Below, one piece after another: positions 1 to 7,519 of a stretch of 53,292 nt of DNA. This stretch comes from a virus: the IMG/VR virus record IMGVR_UViG_3300032093_000188, positions 1-53,292 of that record; one strand, written 5' to 3'. The translations under genes were made by a program, and so were the position numbers. The notes beneath the pieces were generated by a model. It did no database searches, was not told the DNA's origin, and saw nothing but the letters and a program-made list of their open reading frames with translations. The stretch's first letter is position 1, and each line of letters begins with the position of its first letter.

Positions 1-258
1 AACAGGGTATTCCGCCCCATTTACTTTGACAACGCGGACTTCACTAATCTGTTCTTTCTTGAATAGGACTCGGCGGAGGGGGATTTGTTTTAGAATGTTT
101 TGCTGTTTTACTGAAACGCTACGCTCTTTAATGCGGTCAACTCCATGAAAAGTTTGAGCCGCAACCCTGACAGCAAACCCGCCGTCAAATTTAACCAAGC
201 AACGGTCAAGAGTTTTCTCAACCTCGGGCGAAAGCTTGTAGTAAAGAATTTTTTGCAT
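1..258 (-). CDS. hypothetical protein, 3' part cut off by window edge
   Basis: Open frame of at least 86 codons from ATG at 258 to the window edge without a stop. It begins MQKILYYKLSPEVEKTLDRC and is rich in Lys, Val and Arg. No family recognised. It is preceded by a promoter-like pair and is the first gene of its transcription unit. Confidence 0.75.
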   Translation of the reverse strand, partial: MQKILYYKLSPEVEKTLDRCLVKFDGGFAVRVAAQTFHGVDRIKERSVSVKQQNILKQIPLRRVLFKKEQISEVRVVKVNGAEYPV

Positions 259-263
259 ATTTT

Positions 264-292
264 AGGTTAATATGCTGACGGATGTTTGTCAA
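264..292 (-). promoter_or_regulatory. sigma70-type promoter for the gene starting at 258
   Basis: -35 TTGACA (287-292), 17-nt spacer, -10 TAACCT (264-269), then 5 nt to the ATG. Confidence 0.5.
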
Positions 293-381
293 ACGATTTC
301 TTTCCAGCCTCGAAGAAGATATTCGCCAAGTTCGTATTCTGTTACTGCGGCGAAATTAAAATTCAAACAAATTCCTGCCAA
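289..381 (-). CDS. possible 30-aa overlapping ORF or -1 frame continuation
   Basis: The -1 frame relative to the gene at 363-716 stays open past that gene's TGA and encodes a protein-like tail with residues FAAVTEYELGEYLLRGWKEIV before a TGA at 289. The only nearby start is TTG at 381. It could be a tiny gene, a frameshift product or an indel that split one longer gene. The rest of 259-362 holds only the promoter. Confidence 0.3.
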   Translation of the reverse strand: MAGICLNFNFAAVTEYELGEYLLRGWKEIV

Positions 382-716
382 TCTTTCTCCACCATCGCCC
401 GATATTCCTCTTCCGTCAAGGGGAAACTGCTAATCATTGCTTCTGGTTCGGCGCGAACGATGAATTGGCCTACTGGCAAGCGTGAAATACACGAAAGATT
501 TTCGCCGTCTCCAATGAATGAGTGAAAGTAGCCGCCATTTTGGCCGTTTGGTTCCTTTTTCTTCTTTAAAAAGGACAGGCGGGCGTCAATTTGGGCCATA
601 ATTTGGCCTTTTTCTTTGCGCGGAATGTCGGTGTCGGCGGTTAGTTCGTTCTTTGCTTGAATGAGTTGTTCACGAGACAGGGTTTCGATTTCGTCTAGTA
701 GGTCGTAGAGATTCAT
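363..716 (-). CDS. hypothetical protein (117 aa)
   Basis: Begins MNLYDLLDEIETLSREQL, a helical acidic N-terminus, and ends MVEKDWQEFV. The start overlaps the stop of the upstream gene by ATGA, so translation is probably coupled. A possible -1 frame continuation follows its stop. No domain recognised. Confidence 0.75.
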   Translation of the reverse strand: MNLYDLLDEIETLSREQLIQAKNELTADTDIPRKEKGQIMAQIDARLSFLKKKKEPNGQNGGYFHSFIGDGENLSCISRLPVGQFIVRAEPEAMISSFPLTEEEYRAMVEKDWQEFV

Positions 717-1216
717 GGGTTTGTCGGATAATAAATTGCCTCAATTGTTGGACAAGAGTAGCCATTGCTCACATTGAAGTGGTGGACCGCCCGTGCGGCA
801 AAGATTTTCTTATCCTCAAGGTTAAGGGCAACTGCCGCAAAATGCAAGAACTCTTCTTCGGAAAGTTTCGGCAAAGCCTGCGCCCATCCTTGACAACCAG
901 TGCCAGCTATTTTGTTTGCGGCCTCGTATCGGGCATAATCCCATTGGCTGATTCGGTCAGAATAAGCGCAAGCGATTTTTGTGTTGTCTGGAATTTCGGC
1001 CTCGTAGCTTTTGTCGCTGAAAGCGAATTGTTCGCCAATTCCCTCATCGCGCCCTAAAATATTAAAGTAACTTGAATAAAAGCTTGTTTTATAAGTTTGT
1101 TTCTCTGAATTTTTCGGCCAATTTTTACTTTCGCAAATCAAAGCGCCTTGGCTATCTTTGTTGAGATAGTGGTTGTTCCATGTCTGAGGGCGGGCGGTTA
1201 GAATTGTTGTTTTCAT
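713..1216 (-). CDS. hypothetical protein (167 aa)
   Basis: Soluble, mixed alpha/beta-looking protein with a central Tyr/Asp-rich part and a C-terminal stretch (EEEFLHFAAVALNLEDKKIF) typical of a folded domain. It lies 1 nt after its upstream neighbour and overlaps the next gene by 4 nt. No family recognised. Confidence 0.75.
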   Translation of the reverse strand: MKTTILTARPQTWNNHYLNKDSQGALICESKNWPKNSEKQTYKTSFYSSYFNILGRDEGIGEQFAFSDKSYEAEIPDNTKIACAYSDRISQWDYARYEAANKIAGTGCQGWAQALPKLSEEEFLHFAAVALNLEDKKIFAARAVHHFNVSNGYSCPTIEAIYYPTNP

Positions 1217-1217
1217 T

Positions 1218-1784
1218 TTACCAATAGTATTCGCAGTTTTCGCTAACGTACCAGTCTTTACTGTCTTTTGAATCCAAGGCGTAACCGTAACCGTATTCTT
1301 CGCCTGTTTCCTTGAATGAACACTCTCCGCTCCACGTAATCAAGGTAAAACCTTTGACGCAGGAACTTTTTGTCACTTGACGACATTCGACATCTTTAAT
1401 CTTGGCTTGTGGAAAAGTGCGCCGCAATTCTTTAATCATCTTCTGATAGTAAGGGATCGTCTGAGGACAATATCCCACCAAAAGGTGCACATTAACAAAC
1501 TGCGGCCCGAGATATGGGCGAACACTATCCCTAAGCAGTTTTTCAGACTCTCTCCTAAGAGATTCAGCCTCTTCTACAATTGCGCACCATTCTGGACTCA
1601 TTGGCACATCTTTTTTATCGCGGCGAGCATCGCCGTAAAGTTTTTCAACCCTTTTAAGAAGTTTGTCGCTTTTTTCTTTCGCGGCGCGAAATGTTGTGGT
1701 TAGTTCTTGGCCGTCTTTTAGCATTTTAACTGCTTTGTCAACAAGATAATCCAATCGGCGGTAAATGTATTTGCGGTAGTTCAT
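1218..1784 (-). CDS. hypothetical coiled-coil protein (188 aa)
   Basis: The first ~95 residues are strongly charged and helical (KEKSDKLLKRVEKLYGDARR, EEAESLRRESEKLLRDS), predicting coiled coils. The C-terminal half is Tyr/Trp/Gly-rich and ends SENCEYYW. It is first in its unit behind a clear promoter. Function unknown. Confidence 0.75.
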   Translation of the reverse strand: MNYRKYIYRRLDYLVDKAVKMLKDGQELTTTFRAAKEKSDKLLKRVEKLYGDARRDKKDVPMSPEWCAIVEEAESLRRESEKLLRDSVRPYLGPQFVNVHLLVGYCPQTIPYYQKMIKELRRTFPQAKIKDVECRQVTKSSCVKGFTLITWSGECSFKETGEEYGYGYALDSKDSKDWYVSENCEYYW

Positions 1785-1789
1785 TGGTT

Positions 1790-1818
1790 ATATTATCGCA
1801 TTATTATCGGTTTGTCAA
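1790..1818 (-). promoter_or_regulatory. promoter for the gene starting at 1784
   Basis: -35 TTGACA (1813-1818), 17-nt spacer, -10 TAATAT (1790-1795), 5 nt to ATG. Confidence 0.65.
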
Positions 1819-2040
1819 CCCCGCAATTTCCCATACGTTAATTTCTTGGATCAATTCGGCGTGTTGTTTGTGCCAAGCCGCATCTTGGCCTAGTGCATAA
1901 AAGTATTCGCCGCAATGGGTGAATTGAATCACGGTAGGGCGACATTCGTACCATGCAACCCAAAAGCTGTTTGGTTGAGGATTGGGCGGAATGGTTGGTT
2001 CGTCAGTTTCAAGAGTTTGGTTTTTAACGAGAAGTTTCAT
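1804..2040 (-). CDS. hypothetical protein (78 aa)
   Basis: ATG at 2040 (MKLLVKNQTLETDEPTIPPN) is chosen over an upstream start at 2058 because it falls just after the stop of the preceding gene. It has a proline-rich linker and then a compact region with Trp and Cys residues. Its 3' end covers the promoter of the next gene. Confidence 0.7.
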   Translation of the reverse strand: MKLLVKNQTLETDEPTIPPNPQPNSFWVAWYECRPTVIQFTHCGEYFYALGQDAAWHKQHAELIQEINVWEIAGLTNR

Positions 2041-2042
2041 GT

Positions 2043-2375
2043 TTAATCCCAATTCCAAGGGTTTTCTTCCTTAATTTTAGCAGTTGGCCCGAATTCGTCA
2101 AGCTTTTCCTCGTCTTTGGACGCGAGAAGATTGCGTTCGGCGCTACGGTTCTTCTTTTTGTCGAATTTTTTGGTCAATTTTTTCGCGGCAGTATTTTGGT
2201 TGTTCTCGGAAGAAAGGCACTTGGCAAATTTAACGAGTTCGCGGGCCGAATAATCGACACTCGCCCAAGGGTAATCGCTTTGGCCGATCTTGCGAATGTT
2301 GTAGCGGTTTGGAAAGATTGGCTCCACAAACCAGCCAATGCTTTTAAGATGTTTGATAGCGTCTTGCGTGTTCAT
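2043..2375 (-). CDS. hypothetical protein (110 aa)
   Basis: Starts MNTQDAIKHLKSIGWFVEP; the first ~60 residues look like a small alpha/beta domain. A basic stretch (KKLTKKFDKKKNRSAERN) follows that could contact nucleic acid. First gene behind its own promoter. Confidence 0.75.
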   Translation of the reverse strand: MNTQDAIKHLKSIGWFVEPIFPNRYNIRKIGQSDYPWASVDYSARELVKFAKCLSSENNQNTAAKKLTKKFDKKKNRSAERNLLASKDEEKLDEFGPTAKIKEENPWNWD

Positions 2376-2380
2376 GGGTT

Positions 2381-2409
2381 AAATTAACGCATTAATTTAG
2401 CAGAGTCAA
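2381..2409 (-). promoter_or_regulatory. promoter for the gene starting at 2375
   Basis: -35 TTGACT (2404-2409), 17-nt spacer, -10 TAATTT (2381-2386), 5 nt to ATG. It overlaps the stop codon of the upstream gene. Confidence 0.55.
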
Positions 2410-2768
2410 CTGTTTCTGTAAAATTCGTCTCTTACATGGTGGCCGAATTCGTCAAACCCGTCAAAACTAAACGTCGCGCTTTTGTCGGCCCCTTCTTTTG
2501 TGCGCAAAAGCAAGAGGGCTTGGTGAAGTCTATTTTTCTTTCGGCGCGAAAGGTCGAGCGTGAAGTGAATCGGACACTGACTTTCTTTGTTGAAAGCGGA
2601 GAGGTTGTCCACGCTAATGCAGTGAGTCAAATAATTTTCGCTGAAATTAACGCGAAAAGTCAACTGGTCATCATTGATTGTGGCCCAAGATTCGCCGCGA
2701 GCTTTAACAATGCCGTCGATAGCGTAGTCTCGGAGAACGGCGGAAACTATTTCGTCTAGTGAGTTCAT
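2406..2768 (-). CDS. hypothetical protein (120 aa)
   Basis: Single-gene unit between two promoters. Begins MNSLDEIVSAVLRDYAIDG and ends GFDEFGHHVRDEFYRNS. Predicted beta-rich centre. No recognised domain. Confidence 0.75.
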   Translation of the reverse strand: MNSLDEIVSAVLRDYAIDGIVKARGESWATINDDQLTFRVNFSENYLTHCISVDNLSAFNKESQCPIHFTLDLSRRKKNRLHQALLLLRTKEGADKSATFSFDGFDEFGHHVRDEFYRNS

Positions 2769-2774
2769 GGGTTG

Positions 2775-2803
2775 AATCTAACCCTCCAACTAACAAACGT
2801 CAA
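2775..2803 (-). promoter_or_regulatory. promoter for the gene starting at 2768
   Basis: -35 TTGACG (2798-2803), 17-nt spacer, -10 TAGATT (2775-2780), 6 nt to ATG. Confidence 0.5.
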
Positions 2804-3269
2804 CCACATTCTCCAATTTCACCATCACAAACGGCGATTGGTTTTTGTCGGCGAGTTCGGGGCGAGTTTTCTTTGGCTCTAATTCACTAGACAAGACCAT
2901 GTTTTGTATCTGTTCTTCGGAGACTTGTTTTCCATCCAAAAAGAATAGGCTTTTAGGCTTGTTGCCTGCAACATTTACGCCAAAGCAGGTATTTCCGCCG
3001 AAACTTTCGTAGAACTTTAGACCGTCTTTGTAAAAGCATCGCTTGAATCCTTTTGGAAGATGGGGGGATTCCCGTTCGCCCGATTGAATTCCAGCTTTGA
3101 CGTTAGCTGTGTTAGCATACTCAACACCAAACAATCCTTGAATTTGAGACTGTTTCTCAATATGAACGGAGAAGCCTTTCTTGAGCTTAACGGGGCGGCG
3201 CGTTGTAATTGAGAAAATGCTGCCTTTTGGGCGAGAGGAAAGTTTGGCGGTTAGTTGGTCAATTTTCAT
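2790..3269 (-). CDS. hypothetical phage protein (159 aa)
   Basis: Begins MKIDQLTAKLSSRPKGSIFS and carries a 'FFLDGKQVSEEQI' segment. The overall pattern (short helix, RPKGS turn, beta strands, then dGK-vs-E) resembles a conserved hypothetical family I associate with tailed phages, from memory only. The start is 2 nt past the upstream stop. Function unknown. Confidence 0.75.
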   Translation of the reverse strand: MKIDQLTAKLSSRPKGSIFSITTRRPVKLKKGFSVHIEKQSQIQGLFGVEYANTANVKAGIQSGERESPHLPKGFKRCFYKDGLKFYESFGGNTCFGVNVAGNKPKSLFFLDGKQVSEEQIQNMVLSSELEPKKTRPELADKNQSPFVMVKLENVVDVC

Positions 3270-3271
3270 GC

Positions 3272-3646
3272 TTACAAACTACCACACGATCCATACTCTA
3301 GTAAGTTCAAAATGTCGCCAACCGCTTCTTTTTCGCCGTCCATTTGACTGCGGCGGAAATCGTTTTCGCGGCCCGAATAAGTGTCTTGCGAATAACTTGC
3401 AAGTCGTCGCGCCCAATAAAAGATTAGACTTTCTTTGGAGATTTCTGGGTGAGCGTTTTGGCAAGCGTCAAAAATGCTTTTGGCCGCTTGGAATTTCCCC
3501 GCCAAGTTCACAAAGTATGGCAACCGATCATATCGCTCAGCCTCAATGTTCTTGAGAATTGGCTTTTTGCAATCGGCGATTTTACCGTCAAGATTGGCCG
3601 AAAGTTGTGCGGTCTGGGTTTTAAATTTTGTCAGGTCGAAGGTCAT
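3272..3646 (-). CDS. hypothetical protein (124 aa)
   Basis: Mostly helical (MTFDLTKFKTQTAQLSANLD, FQAAKSIFDACQNAH) with a C-terminal DGEKEAVGDILNLLEYG helix. Translationally coupled (ATGA) to the upstream 43-aa gene. Confidence 0.75.
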   Translation of the reverse strand: MTFDLTKFKTQTAQLSANLDGKIADCKKPILKNIEAERYDRLPYFVNLAGKFQAAKSIFDACQNAHPEISKESLIFYWARRLASYSQDTYSGRENDFRRSQMDGEKEAVGDILNLLEYGSCGSL

Positions 3647-3774
3647 GGTTTAAGGCGCGTTGGTAGTTCTACTCCGTGTTTCAGATAGTGCCAAATCATT
3701 GTTTGCGGGGTGCCGCGTTCATGGTTTGTTCCCAATGGCAGTTCGGGATGGTGTTTTGGCCGTTTAATCTTCAT
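3643..3774 (-). CDS. small hypothetical protein (43 aa)
   Basis: ATG at 3774 encodes MKIKRPKHHPELPLGTNHER and continues to a TGA at 3643 that overlaps the next start as ATGA. It fills the interval between its neighbours exactly and overlaps the upstream stop by 11 nt. Basic and His/Pro-rich. No known family. Confidence 0.65.
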   Translation of the reverse strand: MKIKRPKHHPELPLGTNHERGTPQTMIWHYLKHGVELPTRLKP

Positions 3775-3994
3775 ATCCAGACTCTAGCCTCTGAATTCTA
3801 CTTTGCAAGAAATATTTTTGCACAACGTCTAACGGTTCGCTGCTTGAATACGCGCAAATGCTAATGCCGTTAAATACAAACGACACTTTAACTGGCAACC
3901 CATCGCGGGCAACGTGTTTCTTGGCAAAGGCGATGGCGTCTTTGGTTGTTGACCAAATATCACCTAGACAGAATTCGTAGGTTACTTCGCGCAT
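3764..3994 (-). CDS. hypothetical protein (76 aa)
   Basis: MREVTYEFCLGDIWSTTKDA start; predicted small beta/alpha fold. It sits 2 nt downstream of the gene at 3997-4332. Unknown function. Confidence 0.7.
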   Translation of the reverse strand: MREVTYEFCLGDIWSTTKDAIAFAKKHVARDGLPVKVSFVFNGISICAYSSSEPLDVVQKYFLQSRIQRLESGYED

Positions 3995-3996
3995 AG

Positions 3997-4332
3997 TTAA
4001 AGCATCGCGTTAAATTCCTGCATTGTCAATGGGTTATTGTCAATATATTCGCCGTCTTTTGGCGGTTCAATCTTGTATAGGAGAATTGGAGTCATTTCTT
4101 TCGCCCGCTCTTGTTCGGCGGCGGCAATGATTTTTTGCCAAAATGTTTTGCGGCGGTTTCTGTTTAGCGCCTTAATGAGAAGAGCGGTTTCTCTATTATT
4201 CGGGCCGAAATAAAAACTCCGATACTTTCGCGGCTTGCCTTTGTATTTGCCCAAACTGTTATGCCAATCATTGAGATAGATTTCTGCCGCAAGTTGGGCG
4301 GTTTTGTCTTTGTAGAGGAGAAGTTTAGTCAT
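3997..4332 (-). CDS. hypothetical protein (111 aa)
   Basis: Starts MTKLLLYKDKTAQLAAEIYL. The central part is basic (ALNRNRRKTFWQKIIAAAEQ). Soluble. No recognised domain. Confidence 0.75.
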   Translation of the reverse strand: MTKLLLYKDKTAQLAAEIYLNDWHNSLGKYKGKPRKYRSFYFGPNNRETALLIKALNRNRRKTFWQKIIAAAEQERAKEMTPILLYKIEPPKDGEYIDNNPLTMQEFNAML

Positions 4333-4335
4333 GGT

Positions 4336-4542
4336 TTAAAGGGGAATACAAAAATATCGCGAAAACTTTTCAGTGTCCTTGCCGTCTTTCCAAACATATT
4401 CTAATCCAAGCCCCAGCCCAAGGATTTCAAACGTAAAAATAACATTGTGACTATCCATTGTTGCGCCGATATACAAAAAGTCAAGGGCACAATTTTTTTG
4501 AAGGAATAAGTGGAATCTGTTTCCTGATAGAAGCGAAATCAT
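4336..4542 (-). CDS. hypothetical protein (68 aa)
   Basis: Starts MISLLSGNRFHLFLQKNCAL, with an aliphatic stretch ILGLGLGLEYVWKDG. Overlaps its upstream neighbour by 4 nt. Unknown. Confidence 0.65.
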   Translation of the reverse strand: MISLLSGNRFHLFLQKNCALDFLYIGATMDSHNVIFTFEILGLGLGLEYVWKDGKDTEKFSRYFCIPL

Positions 4543-4748
4543 GGGTTCAAATCTTTAAGAGCTTCGGGCGACCAGTTTTCATACTCTGTTTCAATCATCT
4601 CAAAGCTCAAGCACTTTCTAATGTCATCGCCGAAAGTTTCGGCGAACGGCCAATTCTTGCGGCAAAAACTCATTTCGCCAGGATTGTAAACGCAATGCTT
4701 ACAATCAGAGCAAATATCATTGTCGGAAATGGAAAGCTGTCGGTTCAT
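4539..4748 (-). CDS. hypothetical Cys-containing protein (69 aa)
   Basis: N-terminal cysteines (CSDCKHCVYN, then SFCRKN) suggest a small metal-binding knuckle. The C-terminal half is acidic. ATGA-coupled to both neighbours. Confidence 0.7.
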   Translation of the reverse strand: MNRQLSISDNDICSDCKHCVYNPGEMSFCRKNWPFAETFGDDIRKCLSFEMIETEYENWSPEALKDLNP

Positions 4749-4978
4749 GGGTTTAGTTTGCGCGCTTTATTCCACTCGTCAAGATTCTTTTCGCAAAGTT
4801 CAATCCAGTCAATCATCGCGTAGTCTCTCATAAGAATGGCCCGTTTCTTTGCTTCAAAGAGAAATTCGGCGTATTGTTTTGGACGGTTTTGGAAATAGAG
4901 GTTGATTTTGTAATAGCGCCAGCCGTTGATTAGGCCAAGATGGCGGATGCAGGATAGGAGGGTTTTGATTCCAGACAT
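4745..4978 (-). CDS. hypothetical helical protein (77 aa)
   Basis: Starts MSGIKTLLSCIRHLGLING and ends CEKNLDEWNKARKLNP; almost entirely helical. First gene behind a near-consensus promoter. Confidence 0.75.
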   Translation of the reverse strand: MSGIKTLLSCIRHLGLINGWRYYKINLYFQNRPKQYAEFLFEAKKRAILMRDYAMIDWIELCEKNLDEWNKARKLNP

Positions 4979-4984
4979 GGCTAT

Positions 4985-5012
4985 ATTATAGGCTATTATT
5001 TTGACCTGTCAA
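4985..5012 (-). promoter_or_regulatory. near-consensus promoter for the gene starting at 4978
   Basis: -35 TTGACA (5007-5012), 16-nt spacer, -10 TATAAT (4985-4990), 6 nt to ATG. Confidence 0.75.
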
Positions 5013-5554
5013 CTCCAAACAAACTCCCCAACGCCAGATTTTTTCTCGACTGAAACAGGTTTATTAACTGGAGCTTCGGCACTTGTAACCAATTCCAACT
5101 TACCTTTGGCCGATTTGTCTTTTTTGAGCCAGATTTCGTGAACGCGGTTTGCCCATTTTGGGCGGCGAAAGTATTTGCCTTGAATTTCGCCCGTTTCTTT
5201 GTGGCGCAAGAAGTACTTGTGTTTGGCGGTATTGTTAACCTTGGATGAGTCATAACAACGCTCTGTACTTGCTCCAATTTCCACGCATACGGATTTCCAT
5301 AGCGCCCCATGTCCGTGGCCCTTTCGGCCATATTTTTTTACCGCCAAAGCGTGGGCGAGTTCGTGCTTTATCGTACTTTCGACTTCCTCAACTGGATTGT
5401 CAAGCGTTAGCCTCCGCGAAAGAAAAATCATCTTCTTTCTGTAGTGACAAAGGCCGAAACGCCTAACCGATTTATCAAAGGCAAACTTCCAATCATTCAA
5501 CCCATGTTCACGCATGAGATTGAGGGCTAACTTGTGAGCGTCTAGTAGGTTCAT
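5009..5554 (-). CDS. SprT-like zinc metalloprotease
   Basis: A 181-aa protein with the SprT/Spartan-type zinc site KHELAHAL (HExxH, residues ~81-88) followed by a second histidine region GHGHGALW ~15 residues later. The N-terminal ~75 residues are an alpha/beta domain as in SprT. The C-terminal part is basic (KYFRRPKWANRVHEIWLKKD) and could bind DNA. The family cleaves DNA-bound or DNA-crosslinked proteins; catalysis here is inferred from motif only. Upstream of the RuvB-like gene's downstream neighbours in a shared minus-strand unit, so a DNA-repair or replication role fits. Confidence 0.8.
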   Translation of the reverse strand: MNLLDAHKLALNLMREHGLNDWKFAFDKSVRRFGLCHYRKKMIFLSRRLTLDNPVEEVESTIKHELAHALAVKKYGRKGHGHGALWKSVCVEIGASTERCYDSSKVNNTAKHKYFLRHKETGEIQGKYFRRPKWANRVHEIWLKKDKSAKGKLELVTSAEAPVNKPVSVEKKSGVGEFVWS

Positions 5555-5555
5555 A

Positions 5556-5753
5556 TTACTTCATAGTCCCATATTTAAGGTAATGCAAGTCCCATTTTTT
5601 ATCGGGCTTGGCGATCATCTTGTTTTCGGTTGATGAATATTGGAGCCAGTTTAATTCTTCTGCTCTTCTGTCAAGGGTAATTGGCATTAAAAACTGCTCA
5701 TATAAAATAACGCCAATTAAAACACCGACATAAATATTAATCAATGTTTTCAT
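5556..5753 (-). CDS. small single-pass membrane protein (65 aa)
   Basis: An N-terminal hydrophobic segment (residues ~4-22, INIYVGVLIGVILYEQFLM) forms one membrane anchor, followed by a soluble charged tail. Start overlaps the stop of the RuvB-like gene by 4 nt. Function unknown. Confidence 0.7.
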   Translation of the reverse strand: MKTLINIYVGVLIGVILYEQFLMPITLDRRAEELNWLQYSSTENKMIAKPDKKWDLHYLKYGTMK

Positions 5754-6685
5754 TTGCCGATCATCTTGATTACTTCTTTGCCTTTTGTGGTTAGCTCGCG
5801 CTTTCCATTAAGGCGGAGAAACCCCTTCTTCAACAAATGATGTTCATGATCTTGGCGCAAAGCTGTTGCTGGAATGCTCAAGCAAGCAGAGATTTCTGTC
5901 AAAGTCATTGGCCCGCGTTCGTCAAGCAATTTAAGAACGCTAATCTCGGTATTGTCCAACCCGTGAACCTTAATATCGACAAGGCCGCTCAAGTTAACGA
6001 AATCCGCCGAATCAAAGGATTTTCGCTTTTTAATGGCGCAAAAGTTTTCAACCTTGCGGGCAATTTGTTCAGCGGCGCGAGGATTTGGCTTGATACTACC
6101 AACCAGTTCTTCCAAGACGTTATCCTCGAATTCAATATCGGGCACGTTTAAGCGAACAATTTCCATGAGTTCTGTTGTTGAATAGGGCGCAAGAGCAATG
6201 ATTTCCATACGACTCTTCAATGGTTTGCCCAACTTGTTAGGATCAGTGGTCGCAAAGTTCATTGACAACTTGCAAAAGTCAAACTCATAGTCTGTGCCGT
6301 CGTGATTAACGCGGCGAACGTGAGACTTTTCTGTATTAAGCAAGGTCAAAAACCACGTTTGAACGCTGCGGGGAAGTTCGTGCGCCTCATCAAAAAGAAT
6401 GCAAACATTTTCCCTATCAAGGATATGCGGCATGTAAACATTATCAATAAACCACTGAACGCTTTTAACGTTCGCAGAGTTAATTTCAATGTATTTGCCC
6501 TTTGTACCTGATTGAGTAATTTCTTTTGCAAAGGAGCGGATAAATGCAGTTTTGCCGTTACCGAACGCAGCGGTAAACAGAATATGTGGCAACGGCTTTC
6601 CAGCCTCTCTTGTTTCAAGATGAAATTGAAGAAGCGATTTCACGGCTGATTGGCCGATTAGATTAGCGAATGGTGTCTTAGTCAT
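5750..6685 (-). CDS. ruvB-like: RuvB-like AAA+ Holliday-junction ATPase
   Basis: 311 aa. N-terminal AAA+ module with Walker A around residues 38-46 (TAAFGNGKT), Walker B CILFDEAHEL (~95-104), sensor-1-like FATTDPNKL and an arginine-finger candidate in KSRMEIIALAPYS. The C-terminal ~75 residues form a winged helix (TLTEISACLSIPATALRQD, LLKKGFLRLNGKRELT) laid out as in bacterial RuvB. RuvB drives branch migration of Holliday junctions with RuvA; no ruvA or ruvC is seen in the window. A clamp-loader-like AAA+ is the main alternative, but the C-terminal winged helix favours RuvB. First gene behind its own promoter. Confidence 0.8.
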   Translation of the reverse strand: MTKTPFANLIGQSAVKSLLQFHLETREAGKPLPHILFTAAFGNGKTAFIRSFAKEITQSGTKGKYIEINSANVKSVQWFIDNVYMPHILDRENVCILFDEAHELPRSVQTWFLTLLNTEKSHVRRVNHDGTDYEFDFCKLSMNFATTDPNKLGKPLKSRMEIIALAPYSTTELMEIVRLNVPDIEFEDNVLEELVGSIKPNPRAAEQIARKVENFCAIKKRKSFDSADFVNLSGLVDIKVHGLDNTEISVLKLLDERGPMTLTEISACLSIPATALRQDHEHHLLKKGFLRLNGKRELTTKGKEVIKMIGK

Positions 6686-6691
6686 GTGATT

Positions 6692-6719
6692 ATTATACGG
6701 TGATTATTCTGGTTGGCAA
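6692..6719 (-). promoter_or_regulatory. promoter for the RuvB-like gene
   Basis: -35 TTGCCA (6714-6719), 16-nt spacer, -10 TATAAT (6692-6697), 6 nt to ATG at 6685. Confidence 0.65.
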
Positions 6720-6889
6720 GAGCATTCTGTTAAAAGTTCATCGTGAATTGCTTTTCCAGCAACGGTTTCGGCCTGCTCATGTTCGCAGTATTCGCATTTG
6801 CGAATTTTACCGAAGCGAGGAGTGCTAGAAATACATATAATCGTGTGCTCCCATTCAAGCATTTTATGGGACGGGTGAGGTTCCTTCAT
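6704..6889 (-). CDS. small putative zinc-binding protein (61 aa)
   Basis: ATG at 6889 (MKEPHPSHKMLEWEHTI) preferred over 6937, which would overlap the upstream gene. CxxC-type cysteines CEYCEH and terminal CSCQPE could hold one zinc. Confidence 0.65.
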   Translation of the reverse strand: MKEPHPSHKMLEWEHTIICISSTPRFGKIRKCEYCEHEQAETVAGKAIHDELLTECSCQPE

Positions 6890-6890
6890 A

Positions 6891-7097
6891 TTAATCAAAT
6901 TTGAAAACTTCAACTGGCGTTTCTGGTTCTTTTTCAACTTTCGGCGTAATTATTTGAAACGTTTGGGCGAAATTCTTTGCCGCACGTTTTTGAAGTTCAA
7001 CTCGCGATGCCAAAAATGGCTCGTCGTCGGAAAATCCGAGTGCGCGGAGTTGATTGATTGTCATAGTGACAAAGGATGTGGAGCCGTGTGTTCTCAT
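6891..7097 (-). CDS. hypothetical protein (68 aa)
   Basis: Begins MRTHGSTSFVTMTINQLRAL, with a GFSDDEP turn and an acidic Pro/Glu tail. First gene behind a promoter; an internal ATG at residue 12 is a possible alternative start. Confidence 0.65.
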   Translation of the reverse strand: MRTHGSTSFVTMTINQLRALGFSDDEPFLASRVELQKRAAKNFAQTFQIITPKVEKEPETPVEVFKFD

Positions 7098-7106
7098 ATT
7101 TTTGTT

Positions 7107-7134
7107 ATATTAGGTTAAATTGGCCGATTGTCAA
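7107..7134 (-). promoter_or_regulatory. promoter for the gene starting at 7097
   Basis: -35 TTGACA (7129-7134), 16-nt spacer, -10 TAATAT (7107-7112), 9 nt to ATG. Confidence 0.6.
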
Positions 7135-7503
7135 TCAATAATCTTCGGGCCATTCAATATTTTCACCAATGATTTCCTCAACTTTTTGGCGCAAAGTCCA
7201 CTTCATGCTGTCAAGCACATCAACAACTTGTTTGATTCCCTCGCCAGAAAGAATGTTTGCAAGCCTATTTCCAACAAGCCTGTCAACTTCTTCTTTGCGG
7301 ATTTTCATCATGTCGGCCATTGCCTTTTCCCAAGAAACAGATTTGCCGTTTACAAGAAGCTCAACTTCAACATGCCTGTTAAGCGCTCCATTCGGGAGAT
7401 TGCCAACATAATAATCAATTTCCTTATGACCCTTTTGGCAAAGGATATTCATCAAGGCAATAGACGCGGTTGTTTCGGCGACAAGATCGTGTTTTTCTTT
7501 CAT
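7135..7503 (-). CDS. hypothetical protein (122 aa)
   Basis: ATG at 7503 (MKEKHDLVAETTASIALMNI) chosen because the longer frame to 7584 would run into the upstream gene. Helical protein with a mid NLPNGALNRHVEVELLVNGK hairpin and a helical KIRKEEVDRLVGNRLANIL segment. No recognised family. Confidence 0.7.
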   Translation of the reverse strand: MKEKHDLVAETTASIALMNILCQKGHKEIDYYVGNLPNGALNRHVEVELLVNGKSVSWEKAMADMMKIRKEEVDRLVGNRLANILSGEGIKQVVDVLDSMKWTLRQKVEEIIGENIEWPEDY

Positions 7504-7519
7504 GCTGTAATATAACCAC

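Noticed and set aside
4996-5331. 111-codon minus-strand frame
   Set aside because: Out-of-frame shadow of the SprT-like gene, lacking its motif-bearing sequence.
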